Source: Pseudomonas fluorescens
GTDB lineage: Bacteria > Pseudomonadota > Gammaproteobacteria > Pseudomonadales > Pseudomonadaceae
Length of the DNA stretch: 64,000 nt
Assembly: GCF_004683905.1 (NCBI RefSeq)
Contig: NZ_CP038438.1
Location: 5,518,001 to 5,582,000 of the forward strand
Direction: 5' to 3'
Positions within the stretch are counted from its first letter, which is position 1. The number at the start of each line of letters is the position of its first letter. Below the pieces are notes generated by a model. That model saw only the letters and a list, made by a program, of their open reading frames with translations, had not been told where the DNA came from and ran no database searches. Of this stretch, positions 35,597 through 44,441 are shown piece after piece. A program made the translations under genes and the position numbers.

Positions 35597-35700
35597 GCGT
35601 GATCCCCGCCGTTTGTGCGCAAGTCACTGAATGCTGGCGGTTTTTTGATCAGCATGCTGCAAGCCATGGCCGACGTGGCGTTGCGCCCGGTCTCTACAGG

Positions 35701-35709
35701 TTATCCACA
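35701..35709 (+). promoter_or_regulatory. DnaA box (perfect TTATCCACA)
   Basis: Second perfect TTATCCACA, same orientation as the copy at 35588, both preceded by AGG; a degenerate third copy on the other strand (ACTGGATAA) lies 16 bp further. Confidence 0.6.
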
Positions 35710-35747
35710 GGCAGGTGCACGTTAAAACTGGATAACCCTGGCGGCGC

Positions 35748-36266
35748 TTAAAGATCTGTGCGTAACACCAGTTCGACCATCAGATCATCCGCCAGGGTTT
35801 CCAGCCGCGATTGCAGCACGTCCAGCGACAGGGTCAACGGCACCGCGAGAATTGCTTCGGCGTGGAATAACGGCTCGCTGCTCATCGGTGCCGGGCGCAC
35901 CTCGGTCACCAGCCGTTCGAGGTTCACCCCCTGCTCGCTGAGCAACCGGGTGATGTCGCGCACGATGCCCGGGCGGTCATTGCCCACCAACTCCATGGCG
36001 ATCGGTTTCCAGGTGCAGGACTGCTCGATACCACTCTCCGCGATCAGCACGCGAATGCCCTGTGCCGACAGCGCTTGTAGGGAATCGACTAATTCGTCGT
36101 AAGCCTCCGCCGGTACGCCCACTCGCAGAATCCCGGCGAACTGCCCGGCCATCCGTGACATGCGGCTTTCCAGCCAGTTGCCGCCGTGCTCGGCGATGCA
36201 TTGGGCGATGCGCTCGACCTGCCCCGGCTTGTCCGGAGCAAACACAGTGAGTACGAGATGGTCCAT
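35748..36266 (-). CDS. gcvR: Glycine cleavage system regulator GcvR-like (tandem ACT)
   Basis: A 172-residue protein of two ACT domains ('LVLTVFAPDKPGQVERIAQ' and 'MELVGNDRPGIVRDITRLL'), the composition of GcvR. In E. coli GcvR binds GcvA and glycine and turns off glycine cleavage genes. No DNA-binding domain is present, so it must work through a partner. ATG 36266 is the start. The target genes are not in the window. Confidence 0.85.
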   Translation of the reverse strand: MDHLVLTVFAPDKPGQVERIAQCIAEHGGNWLESRMSRMAGQFAGILRVGVPAEAYDELVDSLQALSAQGIRVLIAESGIEQSCTWKPIAMELVGNDRPGIVRDITRLLSEQGVNLERLVTEVRPAPMSSEPLFHAEAILAVPLTLSLDVLQSRLETLADDLMVELVLRTDL

Positions 36267-36380
36267 GGCGCCGCCCTCTTGTCATGACTTTTGTTATAGA
36301 AAGGCAAGTATAGGCAAGGGGTTTGATTCAGCCCGGGCAGCAATTTGTGCGAGTGACCTGTGTCTTGGTTTTGGATGCAA

Positions 36381-36506
36381 CCTGTGGCGAGGGGATTTAT
36401 CCCCGATCGGTTGCGCAGCAGCCGTAAACCCTGTCAGCTCGGTCTACCTGTCAGCGCGCAGGGGGCGGCTTCGCCACCCATCGGGGATAAATCCCCTCGC
36501 CACAGA
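36381..36506. repeat. REPIN, family C
   Basis: Inverted copies of GTGGCGAGGGGATTTATCCC (right copy its reverse complement) separated by about 85 bp that themselves contain a GC-rich hairpin. Confidence 0.88.
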
Positions 36507-36684
36507 ATGTGCACCGCAGGGGGATGCCATAGCAGGCAGAAAGGATTTATGTGTACAACTTTTTATATTTAGCTGGAACAATCCGATGGTTTTTTGAGAA
36601 CATCCCGTTCCGCGACGTGACCGCAATGCGTCATGAGGTCGCAGAACGACGTTATTAGTCTGATTTTCACAAGCGCAACGCATC

Positions 36685-36712
36685 ATGTAGTATGCCTCGG
36701 CGCGCACTACAT
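36685..36712. promoter_or_regulatory. Operator-like palindrome upstream of glcB (RccR-type half-sites)
   Basis: ATGTAGT, 14 nt, ACTACAT. The half-site TGTAGT/ACTACA is the one reported for RccR, the KDPG-responsive RpiR-family regulator of glcB and aceE in P. fluorescens, as I recall. A possible promoter (TTCACA, 16 nt, TAGTAT) overlaps the left half. It lies about 205 bp before the glcB start. Confidence 0.6.
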
Positions 36713-36915
36713 AACGCTGGATCGATGTCTGCCCAAGGCATGTTCGCAACCCTGAAAGCCCCGTCAGCAAGGCCCCCAAGCCGTTGATTGGTCCCAGCCC
36801 AGCCGCCAGCAATGGCATGTACTGGTCGGAAGGTTTGTGGTTTAAATGGCCAGAGGCTTCATTGTCAAAATTGAAGAGCTGAAAAGCGAAATAGCTGAGC
36901 AGAGTGAGGCAAGCA

Positions 36916-39093
36916 ATGACTGAACACGTTCAAGTCGGTGGCCTGCAGGTCGCCAAAGTCCTGTTCGACTTCGTGAACAACGAAGCCATTCCCGGTACCG
37001 GCCTCACCGCCGAAAAATTCTGGGAAGGTGCCGACAAGGTCATTCATGACCTGGCGCCGAAGAACAAAGCCCTACTCGCCAAACGCGATGACTTCCAGGC
37101 TCGCCTTGATGCCTGGCACCAGGAACATGCCGGCCAGGCGCACGACGCCGTGGCTTACAAAGCCTTCCTGCAAGAAATCGGTTATCTGCTGCCAGAAGCG
37201 GCTGATTTCCAGGCAACGACGCAAAACGTCGATGATGAAATCGCCCGTACCGCCGGCCCGCAACTCGTGGTGCCGGTGATGAACGCACGCTTCGCCCTCA
37301 ATGCCTCGAACGCCCGCTGGGGTTCGCTGTACGACGCCCTCTACGGCACCGACGCGATCAGCGAAGACGGTGGCGCGGAAAAAGGCAAAGGCTACAACAA
37401 GGTGCGTGGCGACAAAGTCATCGCCTTCGCCCGTGCGTTCCTCGACGAAGCGGCACCCCTGGCCGCTGGCTCCCACGTCGATTCGACGGCTTACAAGATC
37501 GTTGACGGCAAACTGCTGGTCACCCTCAAGGGCGGCAGCAACACCGGCCTGCGTGACGATGCTCAACTGATCGGCTTCCAGGGTTCGGCAGAAGCGCCGA
37601 TCGCGATACTGCTGAAGAACCACGGCCTGCATTTCGAAATCCAGATCGACGCCAGCACCCCGGTCGGCCAGACCGATGCCGCCGGCGTCAAAGACATCCT
37701 GATGGAAGCGGCACTGACCACCATCATGGACTGCGAAGACTCCGTGGCTGCCGTCGATGCCGACGACAAAGTGGTGATCTACCGCAACTGGCTCGGCCTG
37801 ATGAAGGGCGATCTGTCCGAAGAAGTCGCCAAGGGCGGCCAGACCTTCACCCGCACCATGAACCCGGATCGCACCTACACCAAGGTCGATGGCAGTGAAC
37901 TGACCCTGCACGGTCGCTCACTGCTGTTCGTGCGTAACGTCGGTCACCTCATGACCATCGACGCGATCCTGGACAAGGACGGCAACGAAGTGCCGGAAGG
38001 CATTCTCGACGGTCTGGTGACCTGTCTGGCGGCGATGCACAACCTCAACGGCAACACCTCGCGCAAGAACACCCGCACCGGCTCGGTCTACATCGTCAAA
38101 CCGAAGATGCACGGCCCGGAAGAAGCGGCGTTCACCAACGAGTTGTTCGGTCGCATCGAAGATGTGCTGGGCCTCAAGCGCAACACCCTGAAAGTCGGGA
38201 TCATGGACGAGGAGCGCCGCACCACGGTCAACCTCAAAGCCTGCATCAAGGCTGCCAGCGAGCGCGTGGTGTTCATCAACACCGGTTTCCTCGACCGTAC
38301 CGGCGACGAAATCCACACCTCCATGGAAGCCGGCCCGATGGTGCGCAAGGCCGACATGAAGGCCGAAAAGTGGATCGGCGCCTACGAGAACTGGAACGTC
38401 GATATCGGTCTGAGCACCGGCCTGCAAGGTCGTGCACAAATCGGTAAAGGCATGTGGGCGATGCCCGATCTGATGGCGGCGATGCTCGAACAGAAAATCG
38501 CTCACCCGCTGGCCGGTGCCAACACCGCCTGGGTGCCATCGCCGACCGCGGCTGCGCTGCACGCGCTGCATTACCACAAGGTCGACGTGTTCGCCCGTCA
38601 GGCCGAACTGGCCAAGCGTGCCCGTGCTTCGGTGGACGACATCCTGACCATTCCGCTGGCGGTCAACCCAAGCTGGACGCCTGAGCAGATCAAGAACGAA
38701 CTGGACAACAACGCCCAGGGCATTCTCGGTTACGTGGTGCGCTGGATCGACCAGGGCGTGGGTTGCTCGAAAGTGCCGGACATCAATGACGTCGGCCTGA
38801 TGGAAGACCGTGCAACGCTGCGCATCTCCAGCCAGCACATCGCCAACTGGCTGCGGCACGGTATCGTCACCGAAGCGCAAGTGATGGAAAGCCTCAAGCG
38901 CATGGCGCCAGTGGTCGATCGGCAAAACGCCAACGACCCGCTGTACCGTCCGCTGGCACCGAACTTCGACAGCAACATCGCCTTCCAGGCAGCAGTCGAA
39001 CTGGTGATCGAAGGCACCAAACAGCCGAACGGCTACACCGAGCCGGTTCTGCACCGTCGTCGTCGCGAGTTCAAGAAGGCCAACGGCCTGTAA
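36916..39093 (+). CDS. glcB: Malate synthase G
   Basis: Condenses glyoxylate with acetyl-CoA to malate, the second step of the glyoxylate shunt and of glycolate use. The 725-residue length and sequence are those of the monomeric G isoform: 'MTEHVQVGGLQVAKVLFDFV' at the N-terminus, the catalytic barrel with 'MDCEDSVAAVDADDK', 'RTGSVYIVKPKMHGPEE' and 'GIMDEERRTTVNLKA', and 'GANTAWVPSPTAAALHALHY'. ATG 36916 has GAGG 8 nt upstream. Isocitrate lyase is not in the window. A strong terminator follows. Confidence 0.97.
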   Translation: MTEHVQVGGLQVAKVLFDFVNNEAIPGTGLTAEKFWEGADKVIHDLAPKNKALLAKRDDFQARLDAWHQEHAGQAHDAVAYKAFLQEIGYLLPEAADFQATTQNVDDEIARTAGPQLVVPVMNARFALNASNARWGSLYDALYGTDAISEDGGAEKGKGYNKVRGDKVIAFARAFLDEAAPLAAGSHVDSTAYKIVDGKLLVTLKGGSNTGLRDDAQLIGFQGSAEAPIAILLKNHGLHFEIQIDASTPVGQTDAAGVKDILMEAALTTIMDCEDSVAAVDADDKVVIYRNWLGLMKGDLSEEVAKGGQTFTRTMNPDRTYTKVDGSELTLHGRSLLFVRNVGHLMTIDAILDKDGNEVPEGILDGLVTCLAAMHNLNGNTSRKNTRTGSVYIVKPKMHGPEEAAFTNELFGRIEDVLGLKRNTLKVGIMDEERRTTVNLKACIKAASERVVFINTGFLDRTGDEIHTSMEAGPMVRKADMKAEKWIGAYENWNVDIGLSTGLQGRAQIGKGMWAMPDLMAAMLEQKIAHPLAGANTAWVPSPTAAALHALHYHKVDVFARQAELAKRARASVDDILTIPLAVNPSWTPEQIKNELDNNAQGILGYVVRWIDQGVGCSKVPDINDVGLMEDRATLRISSQHIANWLRHGIVTEAQVMESLKRMAPVVDRQNANDPLYRPLAPNFDSNIAFQAAVELVIEGTKQPNGYTEPVLHRRRREFKKANGL

Positions 39094-39115
39094 CCTGCGC
39101 TGACTGCCGGACATG

Positions 39116-39148
39116 AAAAAGCCCTGATCTTGCGATCAGGGCTTTTTT
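39116..39148 (+). terminator. Rho-independent terminator of glcB
   Basis: AAAAAGCCCTGATC / GATCAGGGCTTTTTT, a 14-bp stem with TTGC loop, 22 bp after the glcB stop. Confidence 0.95.
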
Positions 39149-39185
39149 GTTGGCCTATAAAAATCTCCGGACCACTGGAGATCCC

Positions 39186-39278
39186 TTGTGGGAGCGGGCT
39201 TGCTCGCGAAGACGGACTCACATTCAACATTAACTTCGACAGAAAGGACGCATTCGCGAGCAAGCCCGCTCCCACAGG
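39186..39278. repeat. REPIN, family A
   Basis: Inverted copies of GAGCGGGCTTGCTCGCGA; the spacer (CACATTCAACATTAACTTCGA) is related to that of the REPIN at 28326. Confidence 0.9.
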
Positions 39279-39299
39279 GGGGGCGGTGTAGCTTGAGAG

Positions 39300-39746
39300 T
39301 CAGGGATCAATGCCCAATTCGTGTTTGACCAGGCCCAGCAACTTCACCGTATCAATCGGCTTGAGCAGAAAGTCCACCACGCTCAGGTGCATCGCGGCGA
39401 TGGCGTCTTTCACATCGGCATCGCCGGAAACAATGATGATCGGCAACGCCGCCCGCTCCGACTCACGCACCTGCCGAATCAAATCCAGCCCACCGACATT
39501 GCCCATACGCAAATCAGTGATCACCAGCCCGATCGAAGGTTTTTCGTCGAGCATCTTCAGCGCGGTTTCGCCGCTGGCCGCGGTCATGCAACGAATGCCA
39601 TCCAACGCGAGTATCTCCGACAACAGCTCCCGGGCGTCCTTGTCGTCATCGACGATCAGTACACGCTGCGGCGGCAAGTCGGGTTCGAGCATTACTGCGC
39701 TGAGCGCTTCACGCTCGGCGTCGCTCAAAATATCGTGGTCGGACAT
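39300..39746 (-). CDS. Single-domain response regulator (receiver only)
   Basis: A 148-residue protein: about 25 extra N-terminal residues, then one receiver domain with 'VLIVDDDKDA' (acidic pocket), phospho-acceptor D78 in 'VITDLRM', the Thr/Ser position in 'IIVSGDAD' and Lys in 'LLKPID'. There is no output domain, so it should act through protein contacts or as a phosphate shuttle. No kinase gene is adjacent. It is divergent from the cNMP/CBS/DUF294 gene across about 260 bp. Confidence 0.88.
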   Translation of the reverse strand: MSDHDILSDAEREALSAVMLEPDLPPQRVLIVDDDKDARELLSEILALDGIRCMTAASGETALKMLDEKPSIGLVITDLRMGNVGGLDLIRQVRESERAALPIIIVSGDADVKDAIAAMHLSVVDFLLKPIDTVKLLGLVKHELGIDP

Positions 39747-39877
39747 GGCATTCTCTACGTTTTCAATTCAGTCACCTGGCACAGTCGTCAGACATCGCTA
39801 AGCAGAGCTTCAATGTGCACTTCGTCGGATTTTTTTCCAAGTGGCTGGCGGGGGAATTTCCGACTGTTTTTGTAGGG

Positions 39878-39898
39878 CACTTCCCAAATGTGCCCAAC
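39878..39898. promoter_or_regulatory. Inverted repeat GGGCAC-N9-GTGCCC in the divergent promoter region
   Basis: Perfect 6-bp half-sites about 110-130 bp upstream of the CBS/DUF294 gene. It could be an operator; the regulator is not identified. Confidence 0.35.
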
Positions 39899-40005
39899 GG
39901 CAGCTCAAACCTAGACTTACGTCCAATGGGCACCCCGCGCGCAGGGGCCGACCATGGCTGCAACGATCCGACAACAACAATTCAAAAAAGACTGCGGTAA
40001 TGGTT

Positions 40006-41940
40006 ATGAGTAAAGCGGACGCCTTCACCCAAGCAGGGAAAACCGCGGTGTTGCAGAACATTCAGGGCACCCTGCAATTCCTCCAGCGCTTCCCGCCCTT
40101 CAATCAGATGGAACACGCCCACCTGGCTTTTCTGGTGGAACAATGTCAGCTGCGCTTCTATGGCCAGGGCGAAAGCATCATCAAGCCCGCCGACGGGCCG
40201 GTCGAATATTTCTACATCGTCAAACAGGGCCGAGTGGTCGGCGAACGCCAGCACATCACCCGGCCCGGCACCGAAACCACCTTCGAGATCACCACCGGTG
40301 AATGCTTCCCGCTGGCCGCGCTGATTGGCGAACGGGCGACCCGTACCGAACATCTGGCCAGCGAAGACACCTTCTGCCTGCAACTGAACAAACCGGCGTT
40401 CATCAAGCTGTTCGCCCTGTCTAACAGCTTCCGCGATTTCGCTTTGCGCGGGGTCAGCAGCCTGCTCGATCAGGTCAACCAGCAAGTCCAGCAGAAAGCC
40501 GTGGAAACCCTCGGCACCCAGTATTCGCTGAACACCCGCCTCGGCGAATTGGCGATGCGCCATCCGGTGACTTGCAGCCCCGACACGCCGTTGCGCGAAG
40601 CGGTGAAGCTGATGCACGAGCAACAGGTCGGCAGCATCGTCGCGGTGGATGAACACAAGGCGCCGCTGGGGATTTTCACCCTGCGTGACCTGCGCGAAGT
40701 GGTCGCCAATGGCAGCGGTGATTTCAGCGAAACCATCGAGCGCCACATGACCTGTTCGCCGTTTTTTCTGTCGCCGGATCACAGCGCTTTCGACGCGGCG
40801 ATTGCCATGACCGAACGGCACATCGCCCACGTTTGTCTGGTCAAGGATCAGCGTCTGTGTGGCGTGGTCTCCGAGCGTGATCTGTTCTCGCTGCAACGGG
40901 TCGACCTGGTGCACCTGGCCCGGACCATCCGCAGTGCCCAGCGCCTCGAACAACTGGTGAGCCTGCGCGGCGAGATCGGCCAACTGGTCGAACGCATGCT
41001 TGCCCACGGTGCGTCTTCGACGCAGATCACCCACATCATCACCCTGCTCAACGACCACACCGTGTGCCGGGTGATCGAGCTGACCCTCGCCGAAAAAGGC
41101 GACCCCGGCGTACCGTTCAGCTGGCTGTGTTTCGGCAGCGAGGGCCGGCGCGAACAGACGCTGCACACCGATCAGGACAACGGCATTCTGTTCGAAGCGC
41201 GGGACGCGGCGCACGCGGCGGAGATTCGCGGCAAGCTGCTGCCGATCGCCCAGCAGATCAACCAGAGCCTGGCGCAGTGCGGCTTCAGCCTGTGCAAGGG
41301 CAACATCATGGCCGGCAACCCTGAGCTGTGCCTGTCCCGAGCAGAATGGGCGCGACGCTTTGCAGCATTTATCCGCGAGACGACGCCGGAGAACCTGCTC
41401 GGTTCGAGTATCTATTTCGACCTGCGGGTGGTCTGGGGCGACGAAAAAGGCTGCGCGCAACTGCGCCGGGGGATTCTCGATCAGGTCGGCGACAACCGTT
41501 TGTTCCAGCGCATGCTGGCCGAGAACGCCCTGCGCAATCGCCCGCCGGTGGGGCGTTTCCGCGAGTTTGTGCTGGCGCGCAAGAACGGCGAGAAAGCCAC
41601 CCTCGACCTCAAGGTTCAGGGCCTGACGCCCTTCGTCGACGGCGCACGACTGTTGGCGCTGGCGCATGGCATCGAAACCAACAACACTCTGGAGCGCCTG
41701 CGTCATCTGGTCGAGAAAGAAGTCATCGAACGGCTCGACGGCGCGGCATATGAAGAGGCTTACCACTTCATCCAGCAGACGCGCATGCAGCAACACCAGA
41801 TCCAGACCCGTGAGAATCTGCCATGGTCGAACCGGGTCGATCCCGACAGCCTCAATCATCTGGACCGACGCATCCTGCGTGAATCCCTGCGCCAGGCCCA
41901 GCGCCTGCAAAGCAGCCTGGCCTTGCGGTATCAGCTATGA
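40006..41940 (+). CDS. cNMP-binding/CBS/DUF294 nucleotidyltransferase-like protein
   Basis: A 644-residue predicted signalling protein with, in order, a cyclic-nucleotide-binding-like domain (about 20-145), two CBS motifs (about 165-280), a GlnD-like DUF294 nucleotidyltransferase core with 'FGSEGRREQTLHTDQDN' (about 375-391) and a C-terminal DUF294 helical domain. The NTase motif GS-x-GR..Q-T-x-x-D-x-D appears intact. Family members are inferred to modify or sense an unknown partner, often in acetate-related loci. Start ATG 40006 is preferred; ATG 40000 two codons earlier is possible. It is coupled to the exonuclease gene by an ATGA overlap. Confidence 0.88.
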   Translation: MSKADAFTQAGKTAVLQNIQGTLQFLQRFPPFNQMEHAHLAFLVEQCQLRFYGQGESIIKPADGPVEYFYIVKQGRVVGERQHITRPGTETTFEITTGECFPLAALIGERATRTEHLASEDTFCLQLNKPAFIKLFALSNSFRDFALRGVSSLLDQVNQQVQQKAVETLGTQYSLNTRLGELAMRHPVTCSPDTPLREAVKLMHEQQVGSIVAVDEHKAPLGIFTLRDLREVVANGSGDFSETIERHMTCSPFFLSPDHSAFDAAIAMTERHIAHVCLVKDQRLCGVVSERDLFSLQRVDLVHLARTIRSAQRLEQLVSLRGEIGQLVERMLAHGASSTQITHIITLLNDHTVCRVIELTLAEKGDPGVPFSWLCFGSEGRREQTLHTDQDNGILFEARDAAHAAEIRGKLLPIAQQINQSLAQCGFSLCKGNIMAGNPELCLSRAEWARRFAAFIRETTPENLLGSSIYFDLRVVWGDEKGCAQLRRGILDQVGDNRLFQRMLAENALRNRPPVGRFREFVLARKNGEKATLDLKVQGLTPFVDGARLLALAHGIETNNTLERLRHLVEKEVIERLDGAAYEEAYHFIQQTRMQQHQIQTRENLPWSNRVDPDSLNHLDRRILRESLRQAQRLQSSLALRYQL

Positions 41941-42644
41941 GCCTGTTTTCGTGGCTGCGGCCGGCCAGCCCACTGCTGTCGGCAGACCTGCAACAACGTC
42001 TGGCGAAGTTGCCGGCGATCAGCGAACTGAAAGAATGCAGCCTGCGCGAGCAGCGTTGGGTGGTGCTCGATCTGGAAACCACCGGGCTGAACCTGAACAA
42101 GGATCGCGTGCTGTCGATCGGCGCGGTGGTGATCGAAGACGGCGCAATCGACTTCAGCCAGCAGTTCGAGCGCACCCTGCAATGTCGGGAGCTGAAACTC
42201 AGCCCGAGCGTGTTGATTCATGGCCTGGGGCCGAATGCGATTGCTGCCGGCAGCGACCCGGCCGAGGCGTTGCTGGAATTGATGGAATTCATCGGCGACA
42301 GCCCGGTGCTGGCGTTTCATGCGCCCTTCGATCAGCACATGCTTGGGCGCGCGCTGCGGGAACACCTGGGTTACAAGCTGCAGAATGTGTTTCTGGATGT
42401 CGCGGACATGGCGCCGCTGCTGTGTCCGCAGGCTAATATCCGCGAGGCCGGGCTGGACGAATGGATCGACTGGTTCAGGCTTGAGGTGTTCGAGCGGCAC
42501 AACGCGAGTGCCGATGCACTGGCCACGGCAGAGCTGGCGTTGATTCTGTTCAGCCGGGCGCGGCAGCAGCAGATTCATAGCCCGTTGAACCTGCAGCAGC
42601 GTTTGAGTCAGTGGAAACGTCGTCAGCAGGCGCCGTCCTTCTAA
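41937..42644 (+). CDS. DnaQ-like 3'-5' exonuclease (DEDD family)
   Basis: A 235-residue exonuclease with motif Exo I 'VVLDLETTGLNLNKDRVL' (D-x-E), Exo II around 'VLAFHAPFDQHML' and Exo III with 'FERHNASADALATAEL' (H-x4-D), the DEDDh type related to the DNA polymerase III epsilon subunit. It starts on the last codon of the DUF294 gene (ATGA), a pairing that recurs in gamma-proteobacteria. Substrate and link to the signalling protein are not known. Confidence 0.88.
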   Translation: MSLFSWLRPASPLLSADLQQRLAKLPAISELKECSLREQRWVVLDLETTGLNLNKDRVLSIGAVVIEDGAIDFSQQFERTLQCRELKLSPSVLIHGLGPNAIAAGSDPAEALLELMEFIGDSPVLAFHAPFDQHMLGRALREHLGYKLQNVFLDVADMAPLLCPQANIREAGLDEWIDWFRLEVFERHNASADALATAELALILFSRARQQQIHSPLNLQQRLSQWKRRQQAPSF

Positions 42645-42648
42645 AAGC

Positions 42649-42825
42649 CCCCTCACCCCAGCCCTCTCCCAGAGGGAGAGGGAGCTGACCTTATTGTCTG
42701 GCGTTATACATCGACCTGAAAAACCAGATCGATTATGGATTCAGCAAAGCACTTTCCGGTCGGTGCAGCTCCAGAATATTCCCTGATCGGTCCCCTCTCC
42801 CCCGGGAGAGGGTTAGGGTGAGGGG
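42649..42825. repeat. Palindromic element, family D (copy 1)
   Basis: A 177-bp element whose ends are inverted (CCCCTCACCCCAGCCCTCTC at the left; GAGAGGGTTAGGGTGAGGGG at the right), each end with a small internal hairpin such as CCCTCTCCC-A-GAGGGAGAGGG. The middle contains a stretch (GACCTGAA and around) shared with copy 2 at 59443. It resembles REPIN-like non-autonomous elements but with unrelated end sequences. Confidence 0.8.
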
Positions 42826-42880
42826 CAGCTCTTGTGCACCCACCCGACCAGTGGCCAATTGCTAACCATTCCCACCTCTG

Positions 42881-42902
42881 CGAGAATCGCGAACAATTCT
42901 CG
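42881..42902. promoter_or_regulatory. Fur-box-like inverted repeat upstream of the FecI-type sigma gene
   Basis: CGAGAAT, 8 nt, ATTCTCG, ending 31 bp before the GTG start. The GAGAAT/ATTCTC halves are Fur-like, but spacing is one base more than the 19-bp Fur box. Confidence 0.4.
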
Positions 42903-42932
42903 TTGGTTAACATTTCCCAATCGGTGCGTCTG

Positions 42933-43451
42933 GTGTCGTCAGTCCCAAGCCCTCACAGTGAACTCGTCGGTGCGTTGTATCGCGACCATCGCGGTTGGCT
43001 GCTGAGCTGGTTGCGGCGCAATGTGGCTTGCCCGCAACGGGCCGAAGACCTGAGCCAGGATACCTTCGTGCGTCTGCTCGGTCGCGAGCAACTGCTGACG
43101 CCGCGCGAACCCCGGGCGTTTCTGGTGGCGATCGCCAAGGGCCTGCTGTTCGACTACTTCCGCCGCGCCGCGCTGGAGCAGGCCTACCTCACTGAATTGA
43201 TGCTGATCCCCGAAGGCGAACAGCCTTCGGTGGAAGAACAGCAACTGATCCTCGAAGACCTCAAGGCCATCGACCGCCTGCTCGGCAAACTGTCGACCAA
43301 GGCCCGCGCCGCTTTCCTGTATAACCGCCTCGACGGCCTCGGCCACGCCGAAATCGCCGAGAAGCTTGGCGTCTCGGTGCCCCGCGTGCGGCAGTACCTC
43401 GCGCAAGGCATTCGCCAGTGCTACATCGCCCTGTACGGTGAGCCGACATGA
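42933..43451 (+). CDS. FecI-type ECF sigma factor (FiuI-like)
   Basis: A 172-residue iron-starvation sigma factor: sigma-70 region 2 ('LVGALYRDHRGWLLSWLRR', 'AEDLSQDTFVRLL') and region 4 ('LDGLGHAEIAEKLGVSVPRVRQYL'). Such factors, released by their FecR partner, transcribe a TonB-dependent siderophore receptor gene. I choose GTG 42933 ('MSSVPSPHSELVG'), the usual N-terminus and length; GTG 42924 is an alternative, and the frame is open further upstream to 42834. It overlaps the FecR gene (ATGA) and heads a sigma-FecR-receptor set like P. aeruginosa fiuI-fiuR-fiuA. Confidence 0.88.
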   Translation: MSSVPSPHSELVGALYRDHRGWLLSWLRRNVACPQRAEDLSQDTFVRLLGREQLLTPREPRAFLVAIAKGLLFDYFRRAALEQAYLTELMLIPEGEQPSVEEQQLILEDLKAIDRLLGKLSTKARAAFLYNRLDGLGHAEIAEKLGVSVPRVRQYLAQGIRQCYIALYGEPT

Positions 43452-44419
43452 ACCCGGCCAGTTCCAAACCGGTCTCGGCTCAGGTGCTGGACGCGGCGAT
43501 TGCCTGGCAGTTGTCGCTGGATTCCGGCAGTCCGCTGGAGCGCGAGGAGTTCGCCAAGTGGCACGCGGCCCATGAAGAACACGCCCGCGCCTGGCGCCAA
43601 CTGGGCATGCTCGATCAGCGCTTCAGCGTCGCCAACGGCCCGGCCCGCGCGGCCTTGCTGCAATCGCGCGAAGGCATTCGGCGGCGCGTGCGCAAGCTCG
43701 GCAGCGGATTGGCCAGCGTGGTGGCGCTCGTCGGTCTGGCGTTGTTTGCCGGGGATCGCTACTTGCCGCTGGATTACTGGCTCGCCGATCAACGCACCGC
43801 CACCGGTGAGCAGCGCACGGTGCGCCTGGCCGATGGCACCGTGCTCAACCTCAACACCCACAGCGCGGTGGATGTGCGTTTCGATGCCAGGCAGCGGCTG
43901 ATCGTGTTGCAGGCAGGCGAGATCATGGTCGAGACCGGTCACGGCGATGCGCGGCCGTTCATTGTCGAGACGCGCGAAGGCAGCATGCGCGCGTTGGGCA
44001 CACGGTTTCTGGTCAAGCGTGAAGACCAAGGTACGCGCCTGAGCGTCCTGCAATCGGCGGTGGCGGCGCATCCGCAAAGTCATTCTGAAGAGCAGATCCT
44101 GCGTGAAGGCCAGCAAGTGCTGATCCGCAATGACGGCCTCGACACGGTCGCCGCGCTCACGCCCGGCGCCGATGCCTGGACCCGCGGCATGCTGGTGGTG
44201 GATAACGCGCGGCTGGAAGACCTGGTGCATGAACTGGGTCGTTATCGCCGAGGGCATCTGGGCGTGACGCCGGAAGTCGCTGACCTGCGCATCACCGGCA
44301 GCTTCCCGCTGCACGACACCGACAAGGCCTTGAGTGCGCTGCTGCCGACCCTGCCGGTGCAGATCGAGCAGCACACGCCGTATTGGGTCACGGTGGCGAA
44401 GGCTGATACCAAGCCTTAA
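43448..44419 (+). CDS. FecR-type anti-sigma factor/signal transducer (FiuR-like)
   Basis: A 323-residue inner-membrane transducer: cytoplasmic N-terminal DUF4880 region ('AIAWQLSLDSGSPLEREEFAKW'), a single hydrophobic segment near 87-105 ('LASVVALVGLALFAGD'), and a periplasmic FecR domain ('TVRLADGTVLNLNTHSAV'). It relays the state of the TonB receptor to the sigma factor. Start overlaps the sigma gene stop by 4 bp. It is separated from the receptor by 234 bp with a REPIN. Confidence 0.92.
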   Translation: MNPASSKPVSAQVLDAAIAWQLSLDSGSPLEREEFAKWHAAHEEHARAWRQLGMLDQRFSVANGPARAALLQSREGIRRRVRKLGSGLASVVALVGLALFAGDRYLPLDYWLADQRTATGEQRTVRLADGTVLNLNTHSAVDVRFDARQRLIVLQAGEIMVETGHGDARPFIVETREGSMRALGTRFLVKREDQGTRLSVLQSAVAAHPQSHSEEQILREGQQVLIRNDGLDTVAALTPGADAWTRGMLVVDNARLEDLVHELGRYRRGHLGVTPEVADLRITGSFPLHDTDKALSALLPTLPVQIEQHTPYWVTVAKADTKP

Positions 44420-44441
44420 AAAATTCGTTGTCAGGGAAATA

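Larger units (their letters stand above)
36267..36915. other. 650-bp gap between gcvR and glcB
   Basis: Holds a family C REPIN (36381..36506), an operator-like inverted repeat (36685..36712) and the glcB leader. Short ORFs here, including a 20-codon frame at 36725..36787 and a 124-codon minus frame at 36444..36818 that runs through the REPIN, show no support as genes. Confidence 0.6.

Noticed and set aside
36725..36787. A 20-codon ORF in the glcB leader
   Set aside because: Possible leader peptide, but no ribosome site or regulatory codon pattern is visible.
36444..36818. Minus-strand 124-codon ORF upstream of glcB
   Set aside because: Its C-terminal part is translated REPIN sequence and the rest overlaps the promoter and operator region; no ribosome site or motif.
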